DNA of 64,000 nucleotides, from contig JAHQIW010006328.1 of the NCBI GenBank assembly GCA_019055375.1, positions 1-64,000 on the forward strand, written 5' to 3'. The translations under genes and the position numbers were made by a program. The notes below the pieces were generated by a model. The model had not been told where the DNA came from. It searched no databases and was given only the letters and a program-made list of their open reading frames with translations. Of this stretch, positions 47,899 through 59,141 are shown piece by piece. Source of the DNA: Parelaphostrongylus tenuis (taxonomy: Eukaryota > Nematoda > Chromadorea > Rhabditida > Metastrongylidae). Position 1 is the stretch's first letter. Each line of letters opens with the position of its first letter.

Positions 47899-48560
47899 AT
47901 GCATCGTAATAGTGAACGTATCGCAGTAGTTGAGTTGCGCTAGTTGATAATGAAAACGGCCGACAATGTTAAAACTGATCTCAAACCAGCAAGCGTCTAC
48001 GGAGCCGTGGAACGTTTTAAACAGACTGGAAAGATTGAGGATCGTCCTCGAGAAGATCGTCCAAGCACCGCGTTAACTCCGGAAAACATTCAAAAGATCT
48101 GTTGCCAGATTTAAGGTTTTCCCGAACGTTCGGTGCGTAAAATCATTCGGGAAACTTTGACATAGCGGATAGAGCTCCATCGAAAATTGTTAAAAATAAG
48201 TTACAGCTGTGCAGTTATAAGACCGCTCGTATTCACCTTCTGGACAAGGAGACGAAGAAAAAACGGCTTTCAAAGGCTCGGCGAATAATTCGTTTGAGCG
48301 CCCTGACTCGTTTATAGGAGTAATAGAGAGAAGCAAATTACGGTCGAACAACTCCATAATCGCCAGATCCGACTTCATCTTTTCAAGAAAAGTCAGCAGA
48401 AGTCCGCAGTAGCAAAAACCATATGTCACAGTGACATTCCGGTCACTGTGATGGGCTGAGCCGGCATTTGTGCCACCGAAAAAGCGCCGATGATTTTATC
48501 AATAGAAACGTCAAATTCAAAAGTTCGACTTTCTATAAACCTCGGCATAATCAATTGATA
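47899..48560 (+). pseudogene. Tc1/mariner-superfamily transposase relic (plus strand)
   Basis: From an ATG at 47899: PASVYGAVERFKQTGK, IEDRPREDRPSTALTPENIQ, then GFPERSVRKIIRETL, with in-frame stops. After a frame change comes SYKTARIHLLDKETKKKRLS, and near 48385-48520 QQKSAVAKTI and VTVMG-AGICAT. This matches the paired helix-turn-helix and the start of the catalytic domain of Tc1/mariner-type elements. TTTTCAG precedes the start and may be an acceptor or chance. Confidence 0.7.
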
Positions 48561-48578
48561 TATAGAAATCTAGAAAAC

Positions 48579-48797
48579 TTATCTTGACTAGCTACGCGAG
48601 GTTGGTAAAGTAATTGTAGCAGTTCGGCTGACGTTTCGGATCTGCCTTCTCCAAAGCCTGGGCGAATGTAGTATTAAAATAATAGATATTAAAGACTATT
48701 ACTACATACGCCCAGGCTTTGAAAAAGACGGGTCACCGAAACGTCAGCCGAATTGCTACGACTAGTTCATTAACCTCGCGTCAGCTAATCAAAATAA
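48579..48797. mobile_element. Foldback MITE with about 100-base inverted termini
   Basis: The left end CTTATCTTGACTAGCT and the right end in reverse CTTATTTTGATTAGCTGACG continue in parallel through TTCGGCTGACGTTTCGG and AAAGCCTGGGCG to TATGTAGTA-like sequence, meeting in a short AT-rich loop. It is placed between the two transposase relics. Confidence 0.8.
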
Positions 48798-48839
48798 GAA
48801 ACATCAAAATCACGCTGCCAACGTGACCAGCAAGAGTTG

Positions 48840-49330
48840 CAGGTCATACTGAAGTTTGTGGCCTATGGTTTTTGCCACTTCGGACTTCTGCTGACCCCGC
48901 TTGCAAAGTTGACGTAGATTCTGGCGACTTTAGAGTGGCCCAACTAAAAACATTTTGTCACCCGTAAAAAGCTTTATTAACAAACGAGCACCAGCTGTCG
49001 AACAAATTGTTCGGAGAGCTTTTGAAAGCTGTTTTCATTTCATCTCTCTGTCCTGTAAGTGAACTCGAGCAGTTTTGTAGGTGAGGTACTTTAAAATTTT
49101 TGACAATGTTTTGGACCCTCCACTCCCTATCTGCGAGCTTCTTTGTCATTCTGCTCATCAAAAGCTCCATAATTCGGTAAACATGGCAACGGATCTTCTG
49201 AATGATTTTCGGGTTTCGAAGTAGACGAGGTGGTTGGGCGAGCTTTTCAAGGACGGTTCTCAATCCCTTCAGTTGGTTTGAAACATTTCACTACTTTTTT
49301 AAACACTTGATGATTCGAAAATAGTTATTT
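48840..49330 (-). pseudogene. Tc1/mariner-superfamily transposase relic (minus strand)
   Basis: On the minus strand: KVVKCFKPTEGIENRP, then in a shifted frame RNPKIIQKIRCHVYRI, SRMTKKLADREWRVQNIV and SLTGQRDEM, later WCSFVNKAFYG and VSRSPKW-like remnants. The segment CAGCAGAAGTCCG-AGT-GCAAAAACCATA at about 48865-48895 is nearly the same as that at 48397-48424 on the other relic, so both derive from one family. Confidence 0.65.
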
Positions 49331-49374
49331 TCACAGTGTGTGCCGTTTGATTCCCGTCTTGTCCAAGTCTGCTA

Positions 49375-49398
49375 ATGTATATATAATGTAATGTATAT

Positions 49399-49429
<31 letters not shown>

Positions 49430-49430
49430 T
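49375..49430. repeat. (TA)n run at right inner junction
   Basis: A TA run with TAATGTAATG interruptions just before GGACAAATGG, where arm 2 begins. Its internal pattern differs from that at 46117-46167. Confidence 0.9.
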
Positions 49431-49781
49431 GGACAAATGGTTGACGTAAATACAAAGACAATCAAGATGACAAACCTCGCACGCACCGTAGTTCTTCACG
49501 ATGTTTGAACCTGTGCTTTGCTTTATATGAAGAAAATGATAGACCTGTCAAGAAAGGCTCAGATCATCAGCAATGTTTTACATCATAGGATGCTAAGACA
49601 TTGTACAATGCCACGGTGATGGTTGATGAGACTAATTGCCAAGGATAGGGCCAGATGAGTTGACTGAATGGTTGCTGACACGATGTTTGTTGACGAGATG
49701 ACTTTACTGCTAAATTCAGCATAAATTAATTTCAGAAAAATTCATCACTAAGGAATATCCATTTCAGATGATAATATAGCT

Positions 49782-50057
49782 TGAGTGCACGTGCTGCAGT
49801 GACTTGAGGTGCTGTGCGCCGAACACCCATTGATGGTTCGATCTGGCGCCCATAGCTCACCAAGCATTCTATCCCTCCTGGGTCGATAAATTGGTGCCAC
49901 ACTTGTCTACGATGGTTGTAGCTAGCTTGATACATCCGTAAGTCACCGCGAGCCATTGTTGAAAAGAAGCATGCATTCAATCACCTCAAAGGAGTTTAAA
50001 CATTCAAGATGAATGTATGACGCATCTCTCAAGAGATTGATGTGCGTCGAGAGCTTT
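49782..50057 (+). mobile_element. SINE family S, copy near inner end (right arm)
   Basis: Mirror of 45490-45765. Confidence 0.7.
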
Positions 50058-50626
50058 CTTTGATTTTGATATGACAGTTGTTAAGACTTTAGAGCATAAA
50101 TGTGAACTATAAATATTATATTACTTCTTTTTATTACAAGTAACGTTTCTATTTGTTATATTCCCTATACAGCAGGAATTGCCAAGAATTTGTAAACGCA
50201 ACCAAAAATGATTTGCGAAACTTTTGATTTCGCGTAAGTTGTTGATGTACGTGTTTGGCAAACGGTGGAAACTTCAGTAGCAAATCATTGCTCACATTGA
50301 AATCACTATGTGATCAAATTACCCAGAACAGTTGAAACCGAAGCTATAAACCAAAAAAAATCAATAAAGAAAACAGTAACGGCGTAACACACATCTATAG
50401 AAGAAAGATCATTATACCCGGGATGAAAAATTGTACGGCTCATACAATTACAAAAATAGTCGACTGCAATGGTTGTTGCATGTTATAGGAAATTTATTAT
50501 ACTGTACGGTGTAATTCTATATTGTATAGAAATTCAAACACTGTGGAGTCGTTGCTAATGGATGCTACTTCGTAAGTGAACTTTGCATATGATTGTGAGA
50601 GTAGTCCAAATTTCGCGGAGGAATGC

Positions 50627-50891
50627 TCAATTTTTATTTGCAGGTGGTATGATGTTATAAATATACCCACTGGTGAAGACTGATGCGCAAAACTTCTGCA
50701 TCAGGTGGGACTTGGAGCCATATTTCACTCCACACGGGAGCGCGTACTCGAACCATTGCACTACCGACACCTGTTTAGATACCCACGCTTTCTACGCTTC
50801 AATACATCTATCTGTCAACAACTAACCGATAATGGTTTGGCCTGGTAAGCCGATATCGATATCAACCCAGCCACGTTGACAGATATTGGAG
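50627..50891 (-). mobile_element. SINE-like element, family B (right arm)
   Basis: Mirror of 44656-44920. Confidence 0.6.
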
Positions 50892-50914
50892 ATATATATG
50901 AGTGTAATTTCTAA

Positions 50915-51204
50915 GAATGTTTAAGCCCTTATCCGAGGTTGGTATGCCAGGGTCATACACATGTGTTTGCAGGTCTCGCACTCCTCGTCTGTGACCCACA
51001 CCCTACCAGCCGAGATCGATCGACTGAGAAGTGATTGATGATAGCAAATTGTCATTTACACTTCGCCATCACCACATAAGCCTGCCTCTTTGCTACAATG
51101 CAAGGCTTAATGAGGGGCGTGGGTCACTGACGAGGAGGGCGAGACCTCCAAAACACCGGTGTATGACCCTGGCGTACCAAACTCGGGTAAGTCTTTGAAC
51201 ATTC
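50915..51204. mobile_element. Foldback MITE (right arm)
   Basis: Mirror of 44343-44632. Confidence 0.75.
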
Positions 51205-51296
51205 CTGAAAAGATGGAATGCTTTATGCGAGGTTAAAAAGACATTCGATAATATGGATCAATATGTGAGGGTGTTACAAAAAAAGTAATGGTAGAG

Positions 51297-51362
51297 TGAG
51301 CGTTGGTAGTGCAATGCTTAGCACTCGCCCCGCAAAAGGTAAGTTGCGAGTTGGAATACTGT
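51297..51362 (+). tRNA. tRNA-like pseudogene or SINE head (right arm)
   Basis: Mirror of 44185-44250. Confidence 0.35.
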
Positions 51363-51668
51363 CCGTCCCTTAAGGCTTTGTATATCGCTAAACAATATTG
51401 AATATATATTTCTAACATTAGACTATCACTAAAAGCATTTGAAAGAAAGAATTCTAGTTTATAGTGGTATATATAGCGTAAAAATGAAGAAAGTTGCCAC
51501 TACCAATTCCTAGAGTCGCTTTCAGTTTCCTCATTCGTCTCCAAGTTCACTTCTTCCTTTTCAAACTAAAAAAAAATTCTACGATAATAAAAGAAAAGTC
51601 ATGACAGTTAAAGGATTGTGCTGCAAATGAGCGGTTGCAGTGTGATAATGGCTATCAGGGCAACGATA

Positions 51669-51954
51669 AGAGCGCATGTGGCAAAGTGGCTAAAAAACGC
51701 TCAGCAACCCGTGGTCCACTAGTTAAGGTTCAATCCCACACCCAAGATTCAAAGCCCTCATCCCTTCGAGGTGGATGAAGTGGTACCAAATTTGTCTGTG
51801 AGAATAGCAGCACTCATTTGATATATCGTTAGGCTGACGAGAGCCTTTATAAAGGCCAGATACATATTTTAGTCACCTCGAACGCTACGAATGGAAGAGA
51901 ATGCATAGCGCATAATACGGGGATTGAGCAACACCTAAAGCTTAGACCTTTATC
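51669..51954 (+). mobile_element. SINE family S, copy (right arm)
   Basis: Mirror of 43593-43878. Confidence 0.7.
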
Positions 51955-52524
51955 ATCTCAGCAATAGTATGGAGAACGAAGGCGAAAAGAAATTTTCAAT
52001 AATCTCTTCCTTTACTTCCGGTTCGAGCTGAAACTCCCTACAGTCATGGGATAGCAAAAAAGAAGAAAAAGAAAGAAAATACAGGAGAGTTCAAAAATAA
52101 CAATCGAGGCATTCTTCGGGCATTCCTCTGAGAACTCTCCGCCAGTTCTCAACAATAGCGAGATTGGGCCAATCGCAAGCTATTATTATGACTAATATTC
52201 CCTAATTTATTTCATTAGTTTCCACCTTTTTCTGGTTCACTCTTATTTTTCGAGAAAACATGGTACACACCTTGATGCTTGAGAATGGCACACTGGAACC
52301 CATTGACCAGTCTGTCTGCTGTAGCCAATAAACGACGCGAACTGTAACATCACTTATGAACGATATGAAGGTTATATATTACGAAGAAAAGATAAAAACA
52401 TGAGACGAAAAGGAGCATTGGATTACTCCTGACCTAAAGGCTAGGAAAGTGAATATTTTTTATGGCGGAACTTTGCATGAACAAAATTTTTCCAGATGAG
52501 CATGTTCACTAATGATTTCAAAGG

Positions 52525-52785
52525 TTGTTGACTGATACTGCCATCCAAATCGCTGTGGTAAAACAAATTGTTATAAAGAAGGATGGCTACAAGGAAAATG
52601 AGAAACAAGCCAGTAAAATGTGCAAAACACCTCTGAGAGCTAAGAGCGATGAGATATGGTCCTCAAAATTGCATATAGAGAATAGCAATACTGCATGCAT
52701 CTATGCCGATGGAGGAAAGTCACTTCGGGGTTACCATGACATCCTTTCGGCGTTGCAAAAGAGAAAATCTCTTGTAAATCTATGA
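52525..52785 (+). other. Unassigned 86-codon open frame (right arm)
   Basis: Mirror of 42762-43022. It lies just outside the limit (about 52950) of similarity to the 690-7330 copy, so no comparison is possible within the window. Confidence 0.2.
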
Positions 52786-53483
52786 TCACTTCAGGTTGGT
52801 CTCAGGAGTCAGCTGGAATTTCAATGCGCGGGCACTTCTCCACGGGACCACTTCGAACTTCATAGGCCCGTAAAAAAGGATTGGTAACATCCGAAATTGA
52901 GAAAAAAGGTTTCAATTCGTCGATTTAGAGGCATGTATCTTACAAATTCTGTATGGAACGTATGAACAACTTTCGCCTGGGGTCGAAAGTCTTGCGTATC
53001 ATTGGGTTTTCTGGATATATATATATATTTCCCTCTGCGAACTGCGCCATTTCTGGATGCTGAGCTGATTGCACGGCTATGAAGAGAGGCTGCCGGCGCC
53101 TGCTCCTATGCTAGTATAGCATGGCGAGATTCATATTATTTTTTGCCCACGAATGGGACTTTACTATTATAGTAAAACAGACTTCAGTAAGGTCTCACTG
53201 CAGATAACGTAATGGGGTACTTTTACTTTATCACAATCCTGTTTGAGGTCTTCGGTAAAAACGTATTTATGCTCTTGTAAAACTTATGGTATTTTTTGAT
53301 AGCTCAATTAAAGCGAAATTCATTTGCAAATTTTATTGGTGAAATGTTGGCGCTGTAACAGTCGAAGTAATATTTTGTTCAACATTAAAGCATTTTTCTC
53401 TGGATAGAACTTTTTTAATGATCATATTTTAGTTAATACATAGGGCTAATCTTAGAGATTTCAAGGATCTCGTAAATGTTATT

Positions 53484-53698
53484 CCAGCCAACATGTCTTG
53501 TGGTCAGTTACTGTGCTCTTGTACGGCCCGTTGCACGTATTCCGGCTTTGAGTAGCCTCGTCAGTTGGGGGGCCCTTCGTGTTTAGCCAATTTTCTCGAA
53601 TTGCTTCAGGCCCCTACTTAGAGTAGGCGAAGACGAACAATTCACCCAATGTATCGGACTATACAAAAGCCCATCAACAAACCACATGACTCGCTGGC
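53484..53698. mobile_element. MITE family A, right-arm copy
   Basis: About 215 bases starting CCAGCCAACATGTCTTGTGG and ending with the inverted counterpart near 53679-53698. Collinear with the copy at 1291-1506. Confidence 0.6.
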
Positions 53699-53937
53699 CT
53701 GAATAATAATTATGAGATGTACTGAAATGTGAGCGTGATCATGAGAAAACATTTGAAGCCGAACGGTATAAGATTTTGAATGTATTTGATGCCTGGAATG
53801 GATTCCTAATAGCACTATAACACTAAAAAAGGATGGTTTTACACACTCGAATCATTTCTGTTTTCCTCACTGTTCCGAAATTAAGGCATTTCCTCAACTT
53901 CTTCAAACTGTTTTATAACTTACTCGATAGCTCAAAT

Positions 53938-54240
53938 CTAGACAATTTCAACAATGTACTTGGTTTTCGAAGAAAAATTTCTAATTCGCTGCATCAGCTC
54001 AAATTGATTGAACTTACCATAAAATAAAACTGCCATAGACAGGATGATTAAACTTATCACACAGTAGAACCATTTGTCACATTCTGCATAAGCTAGATTT
54101 TTGACCTGATCAAAGTGTTTCACCAGAATATGTTTGAAATAATAAGCCGCCTTTATTCGACAACTCAAGTGTACACAATTTCAACGATGTACTTGGGTTT
54201 TTAAGAAAAATTTCTGGTCCGTTGTATCAGCTTAAATAAA
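53938..54240. repeat. Short tandem duplication, unit about 233 bases
   Basis: ACAATTTCAACAATGTACTT at 53941 recurs as ACAATTTCAACGATGTACTT at about 54175, each followed by a similar AAATTTCT-TCGTTG-CATCAGCT stretch. The mirror is at about 41305-41607. It sits at one end of the 0.9 kb block absent from the diverged copy. Confidence 0.55.
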
Positions 54241-54571
54241 AATATGTTCCACATACGTAGCATTTTAGCGCATCTTTCGCTGAACGCAGCACTTTCTAAA
54301 CTTTCAGTAACCATTTGATAATGCGAACTCTACCGATTCCAGTGATGTTTATGGCTTTTCAGAGACTTTTTAGTGAGTTGTGGCAACCAAAAGAATATCA
54401 GGTGTCGCGCAGTGCAACAATGGGACCTGGTCACCACTCGTTGCAGGTATATGGACGGTACCTCGTAGTATTGGCACCAAAACAGCCACCTGAACATTCT
54501 CGACATTGATCATCTAATTGCCACGTTACCTTTTCTTCAACTCTCTTCTGCTTTTCATCGATTTCTCTTCC

Positions 54572-54790
54572 TTTTTTGCTTCGCTAACCACAGAAAAAGA
54601 AGCGGCCATGCTTCTACAAAAACACTGCTTATTCGATAAAAACGTCTGTGCAAGAAATGACATCGAATGAAGCTTCAGATCTTTTCACATACTGTTTGGT
54701 GATGCTACGAGCATAGGTGCTGCGATAGGGTCAATAATACAGTCCGAAAATTGTTCGAGAACACTCACTTTCATTTTCCACAGTTGGACT
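54572..54790 (+). pseudogene. ISXO2-like transposase relic (right arm)
   Basis: Reads LTTEKEAAMLLQKHCLF, then NVCARNDIE and a stop, and further on RTLTFIFHSW. It aligns with the better relic at 27380-27668, which supports the assignment. It lies in a block of about 0.9 kb (53940-54845) that is absent from the diverged copy near 1760. Confidence 0.4.
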
Positions 54791-56199
54791 GAGAAGATAA
54801 CGTCGAATATATGTTACAAGAAAAGTCTCCGCATAAGTCACAGCACAGTCATGGACAGGAGCAACTACCTATTCGAATCCCCTTGGACGTAATTGAAGTT
54901 TTCTTGTCTTCTAAAGTGATCTTTATCGTACTGTTTGCCAGTCCTTTGAACACAAATATTACTTTTAGCGATTTTTTTTTCTTCCAAAAAGAAGTCCATG
55001 ATCGTATACAGTAAATCTTGAAGTATCAAAGACAACCCTGATATTAATCAAATAATCCACATGTGATTCTTACCACGGATTGATATTAGAGCTAGTACGC
55101 ACACCCTAACAGAAGAGAAATGCTCAACGAGTGCGAAAAATAATGGTCTTTTTTATTGTTACAGCGCTCTGGGAAGTCCTTTTCAAAAACGAACCGCTGA
55201 AATTGCTAAAATTGGCTCTATGCAAAAATTAATATCTGATCATAAAATTATATACGGCGAAAAAAACTTGAATGTGAAACAAAATTCTATTGTCACTGTT
55301 ACACCCGTTCCCCTCCTCCAGAAAAACAACCCATTTGAGAAATAAGATATACCATTCAAATCTACTTAAGTTGAGCTATCAAATTATTCTTGAAACGTCT
55401 TAGAGAAGCAAAAAATATTTTTTTACCGAAGGGTTCAAACAGGGTGGTGCTAACGCAATAATACCAAAAAACTTTATCTGGCGAGAAATCCTTAGATGTG
55501 TAACGAAATTTTATTTCGATTGTAACATCACAAAAAACAAGCTACTCAAGAAATAAAGTATACCTTTCAAGTTCATTTAATTCCAGCCGCCGAATAAATA
55601 CCAGTAGTCTAGTGGAATAGATCTTTTTTAGAAGAAACCAAGAATTCACCCGCGTTCCTTAAAATGTAATTACATAAGACGAAAATTGTTTCTAAAAATA
55701 AAGATTTTCGAGACGGTGGGGCGTCTTTGTTTTCATAGTTACGTTTCCAAATGTTCATCCGCTATGATTTAGAAAATTAGGCTGCTATTGGTAACACGTC
55801 AACATTTATTTATTTGTAAAACGTACTACAAAAATCGTTTCACATAACAAGCTTTCCATCAGAATCAAAATTTTCTCAGCTATCGAGTGACTACAAAAAT
55901 ATCGAGAAAAAAGAAATGTTCAGTAACAGCTGGAAATATATTTCCTTTCGCCAGGATACACTTTTTTTTTCTTTCAAAAGGCAAGATTCTGGAAAGCACT
56001 AGCGTTACAGTTGCTGAAATTATTCACAATGAGTCTCATCAGTGATATTTAGACGTTTCATGACGATAACACTCCTCTGAAAACTTAATTGACTCGAATT
56101 CCCATTGAAGCACACACCAACTTTTATGAGCATTCGAACGACGCTCGTAGATCACGGTCGTACTGACCTTCATGGTCCTCAAAGGGATATATATGTACA

Positions 56200-56472
56200 T
56201 AAAGGATAAAAGGATAAAGCTCTCGGCGTTGATCAATCCCTGAGGGATGCGCCATGCATTCGACTTCAATTTTTAACTTCGTTTGAGGTGATTGAATGCA
56301 CATCTGGCCTTTACAATGACTCGCGGAGACCTGTCTGGGACACTGAGACCTGTCTGGTACCAATTTACCGACCCCGGAGGGATGGATGGCTTGGTGAGCC
56401 ATGAGCGTGAGGTCAAACCAGTGACCTCTTGTGCGACGCAGGGCACCTCTAACCTCTGCGCCACATGCGCTC
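56200..56472 (-). mobile_element. SINE family S, full-length copy (right arm)
   Basis: Mirror of 39072-39344. Confidence 0.75.
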
Positions 56473-56491
56473 TATAATAATAATATGTACA

Positions 56492-56536
<45 letters not shown>

Positions 56537-57193
56537 CGCGTTTCCCGACGGGTTGAATGACAAGTCAACAGGAAAACCATATGTTATGAGTTAACAATCA
56601 AAAAATACTCTAAGCTTTAGCATAAAGGAATTCGAATTTGTGCTGCAACAGCACAGTGTATCAACCATGGATAGCGAATGCAGAAGTACTTGAGAATTAG
56701 TACCTCTTCTGGCTCCAGAACAATTATCTAAGAATTATAGGGTGGTGTCCTCTTAAATGTAGGACTCGAGCTGCTTGGCTAGTAATTGTAGGCTGACTGA
56801 AATAAAATCACGTTATTTCGCTTATAAGAGAACAAATGAGTATTCGGTCTCACTGGCCGTGCATGAACTTTTCTTAGAAATGTTAGCAATCATTCGAAAG
56901 CTTAAACTCGGGTTACAACCTTAATTGACCGTTTTTTCAAGAGACGCTTCGTTAGCCCTATAAAATCAAAAATAAAATTATGTTTCACATTGGACCCATG
57001 CCTTAGTTAGAAATTATTTTTATCACGCTTATAATTCGCTTGAAGCACGAAATGCAGATGAGCGTGTAGAGAAAATATCGTAGTATTTGAGCCAATCCTT
57101 CCATATGGAGTTTCTTTCGAAGCGAAGGAGCAATTCCCAATTGAATAAAAGGTGCACCCCACATGTCCAACCCATCAGGTCATCGATTGGTCA

Positions 57194-57213
57194 CCCCCCC
57201 CCCCCCCCCCCCC
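57194..57213. repeat. C20 homopolymer (right arm)
   Basis: Twenty consecutive C before ACACAC, the mirror of 38331-38350. Confidence 0.95.
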
Positions 57214-57881
57214 ACACACTTCCTTCCCATAGGTTCGCCGATAAACAAGCCGTCGAATATTTGAACCTCAATCTTATTGTTCTTGCTACACTGCAGTGGA
57301 ATGGTCTCACTAGAAAACAAGCGCAGCATTGGAATCAATGAAGCCTGCGTTATCGATTAATTATTAACAGTTTAAGTATGCTCCGTGATTGGCACTTTTA
57401 AAATCGACATATAAACTTTGTTATTCATACCTTGCAGTACAATACAGTATTATCAAGTAGTTAATTCCGAAGAAGGACGAGAACTGCTTAGTTCATAATT
57501 CGAACATCAAATCATCCAAGTTTTTGTCTTGTTTAACACAGAATCGTCGTTTCCATAAGTAGGCTCACCGCCAAATAGCTAAATAGAATATTTGAATAAT
57601 GCGCCATGAGCACTATCAGTACAACATTTTGCGTTAGTATGTGCTTCCAACGGTTATTTCAGTATATCAACACACGGCTACTACCCACATTAACGTCAAT
57701 TAGGCCTGTATATCTCCCTGCATTTGCTGGACATCTAATCGCCGAAATCATTATCATTCTTGGATAATAACATTTGCCAAGGACGAATTCTTTTAGAAAA
57801 TCTCAAATAAAGACGTGGAAGGCCCAAGAACAAATAACCACGAATTCCCAGAAAAACGTTCGATTAACTTTCGAATTCGGC

Positions 57882-58121
57882 GTGGAGAGAGCACGGTTCC
57901 GCAGATCATGATCAAACTCATGTCAGTTCGACTTCTCGGATATGAATGTAAAACGAAGTGAATGGAAAGAAACGCAGAAGCAGCACGGCGTAAGAAAAGG
58001 TGCTACCTAAGTATTTACCTAATCATTTTACTAACAAACTCTCGGCAGTGGTGTCGATGACAGCCAAATAGACCTCTACTTCCAGGACAAATTCAATTAT
58101 AGAAAAACATAAAACGGAACC
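57882..58121. other. Conserved 240-base core, right-arm copy
   Basis: Four mismatches to 4611-4850 over 240 ungapped bases, in a setting where neighbouring homologous sequence is about 80-90 % identical. Confidence 0.6.
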
Positions 58122-58272
58122 TACAAGACAGGATAATTTGGTTATAAGGGTACTCGACTTCGCAGTTTTAATTAATCTCACAACAAGTACTAAAGTGAAT
58201 ACCGACTTCACATCTCCACCTAATACACTTTGCTAACTTCCTCATCGGAAAATAGTCTTTGGATACTTTTAC

Positions 58273-58820
58273 CTAATTAAATTCCCTCTTTATCCCCTTC
58301 GTTGCGCATCTTTCACCATGACGAAGACTTTTTCTGGTTCGTCAAAAACTTAATAAGAAGCTCGACGTTCACATAAAACAGTCAAGATGAATTTTCACGT
58401 CTAATATTTATGCGATGGCTCGAATCGTCTAGTGGTGGTCACTTTCAACAAAACAAAAACCTTTAGCCTTCGATATCAGACAGAAGTCCAGTATGGTAAT
58501 CGCCTAGCTGAAAGCTCTCTACACTGTAGCTCTCGAAGCACTTACGCCAACAAGAATTATCAGTGAGATCACTTACGTATACGATGTTGATTTTGCCTTG
58601 AATTTTCGATAAGTACTCTTATCATAAATGAAATACAAATCGATTTTCAAAAGCGTACTTTCATCGAATAAAGTTGGTGGCCTTCACAACTGTCATACAT
58701 ATAGTAATGAAGTCTCTATGTATTAATTATCAAACTAATGTATGTCTGCCAACCATGAAAATCAAACAATAAAGCGGCTTTAAAATCATGTCCTCTTCTT
58801 TCAGAGACATCAAAATTGAA
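58273..58820 (-). pseudogene. Degraded coding-like segments (right arm mirror)
   Basis: Reverse-complement duplicate of 36724-37271 with the same stops and frameshift. Confidence 0.35.
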
Positions 58821-58983
58821 ACCTCTGTAGCAACAAACGCAGAGATATTAGAGGTATTGATCGGGGGCATGTATGCCCTCATGTTCCCACACAACCCTCC
58901 AAAGATCGAGAAAATTTTATTACACGAAAATAAGAATAAGAGACTGCTATAGCCTTATAAAAATGTTAAAAATTGTAGCTTAC

Positions 58984-59141
58984 TCAGCAGCAGCTTCCTT
59001 ACATAAACCGCAAGCAATTCGGCGAGCCCTACGCTTACAAAATCGTAATGAATTTAGCCCTAAAAGGATATCTAACTTTTCAGTAATTGCTAGAAGATTA
59101 TATTTATCAGTACCAATGCTATTGTCTTGGACTGCAGTCAT
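58984..59141 (-). other. Exon-like segment, right-arm mirror
   Basis: Reverse-complement duplicate of 36403-36560 with the same borders. Confidence 0.3.

Larger units (their letters stand above)
46117..49430. other. Single-copy centre (spacer) of the giant palindrome
   Basis: About 3.3 kb between the arms. It begins and ends in (TA)n runs (46117-46167 and 49375-49430) that differ internally, and beyond them the arm identity stops. Inside are an RTE-type reverse-transcriptase C-terminal relic, a SINE tail fragment, an AT-rich stretch (47146-47440) with nothing recognisable, a MITE-like block, two Tc1/mariner-type transposase relics in tail-to-tail orientation and a foldback MITE between them. 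The two transposase relics are related to each other but diverged, so this inner inverted pair is much older than the arms and has a different centre (about 48650 against 47773). Confidence 0.85.
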
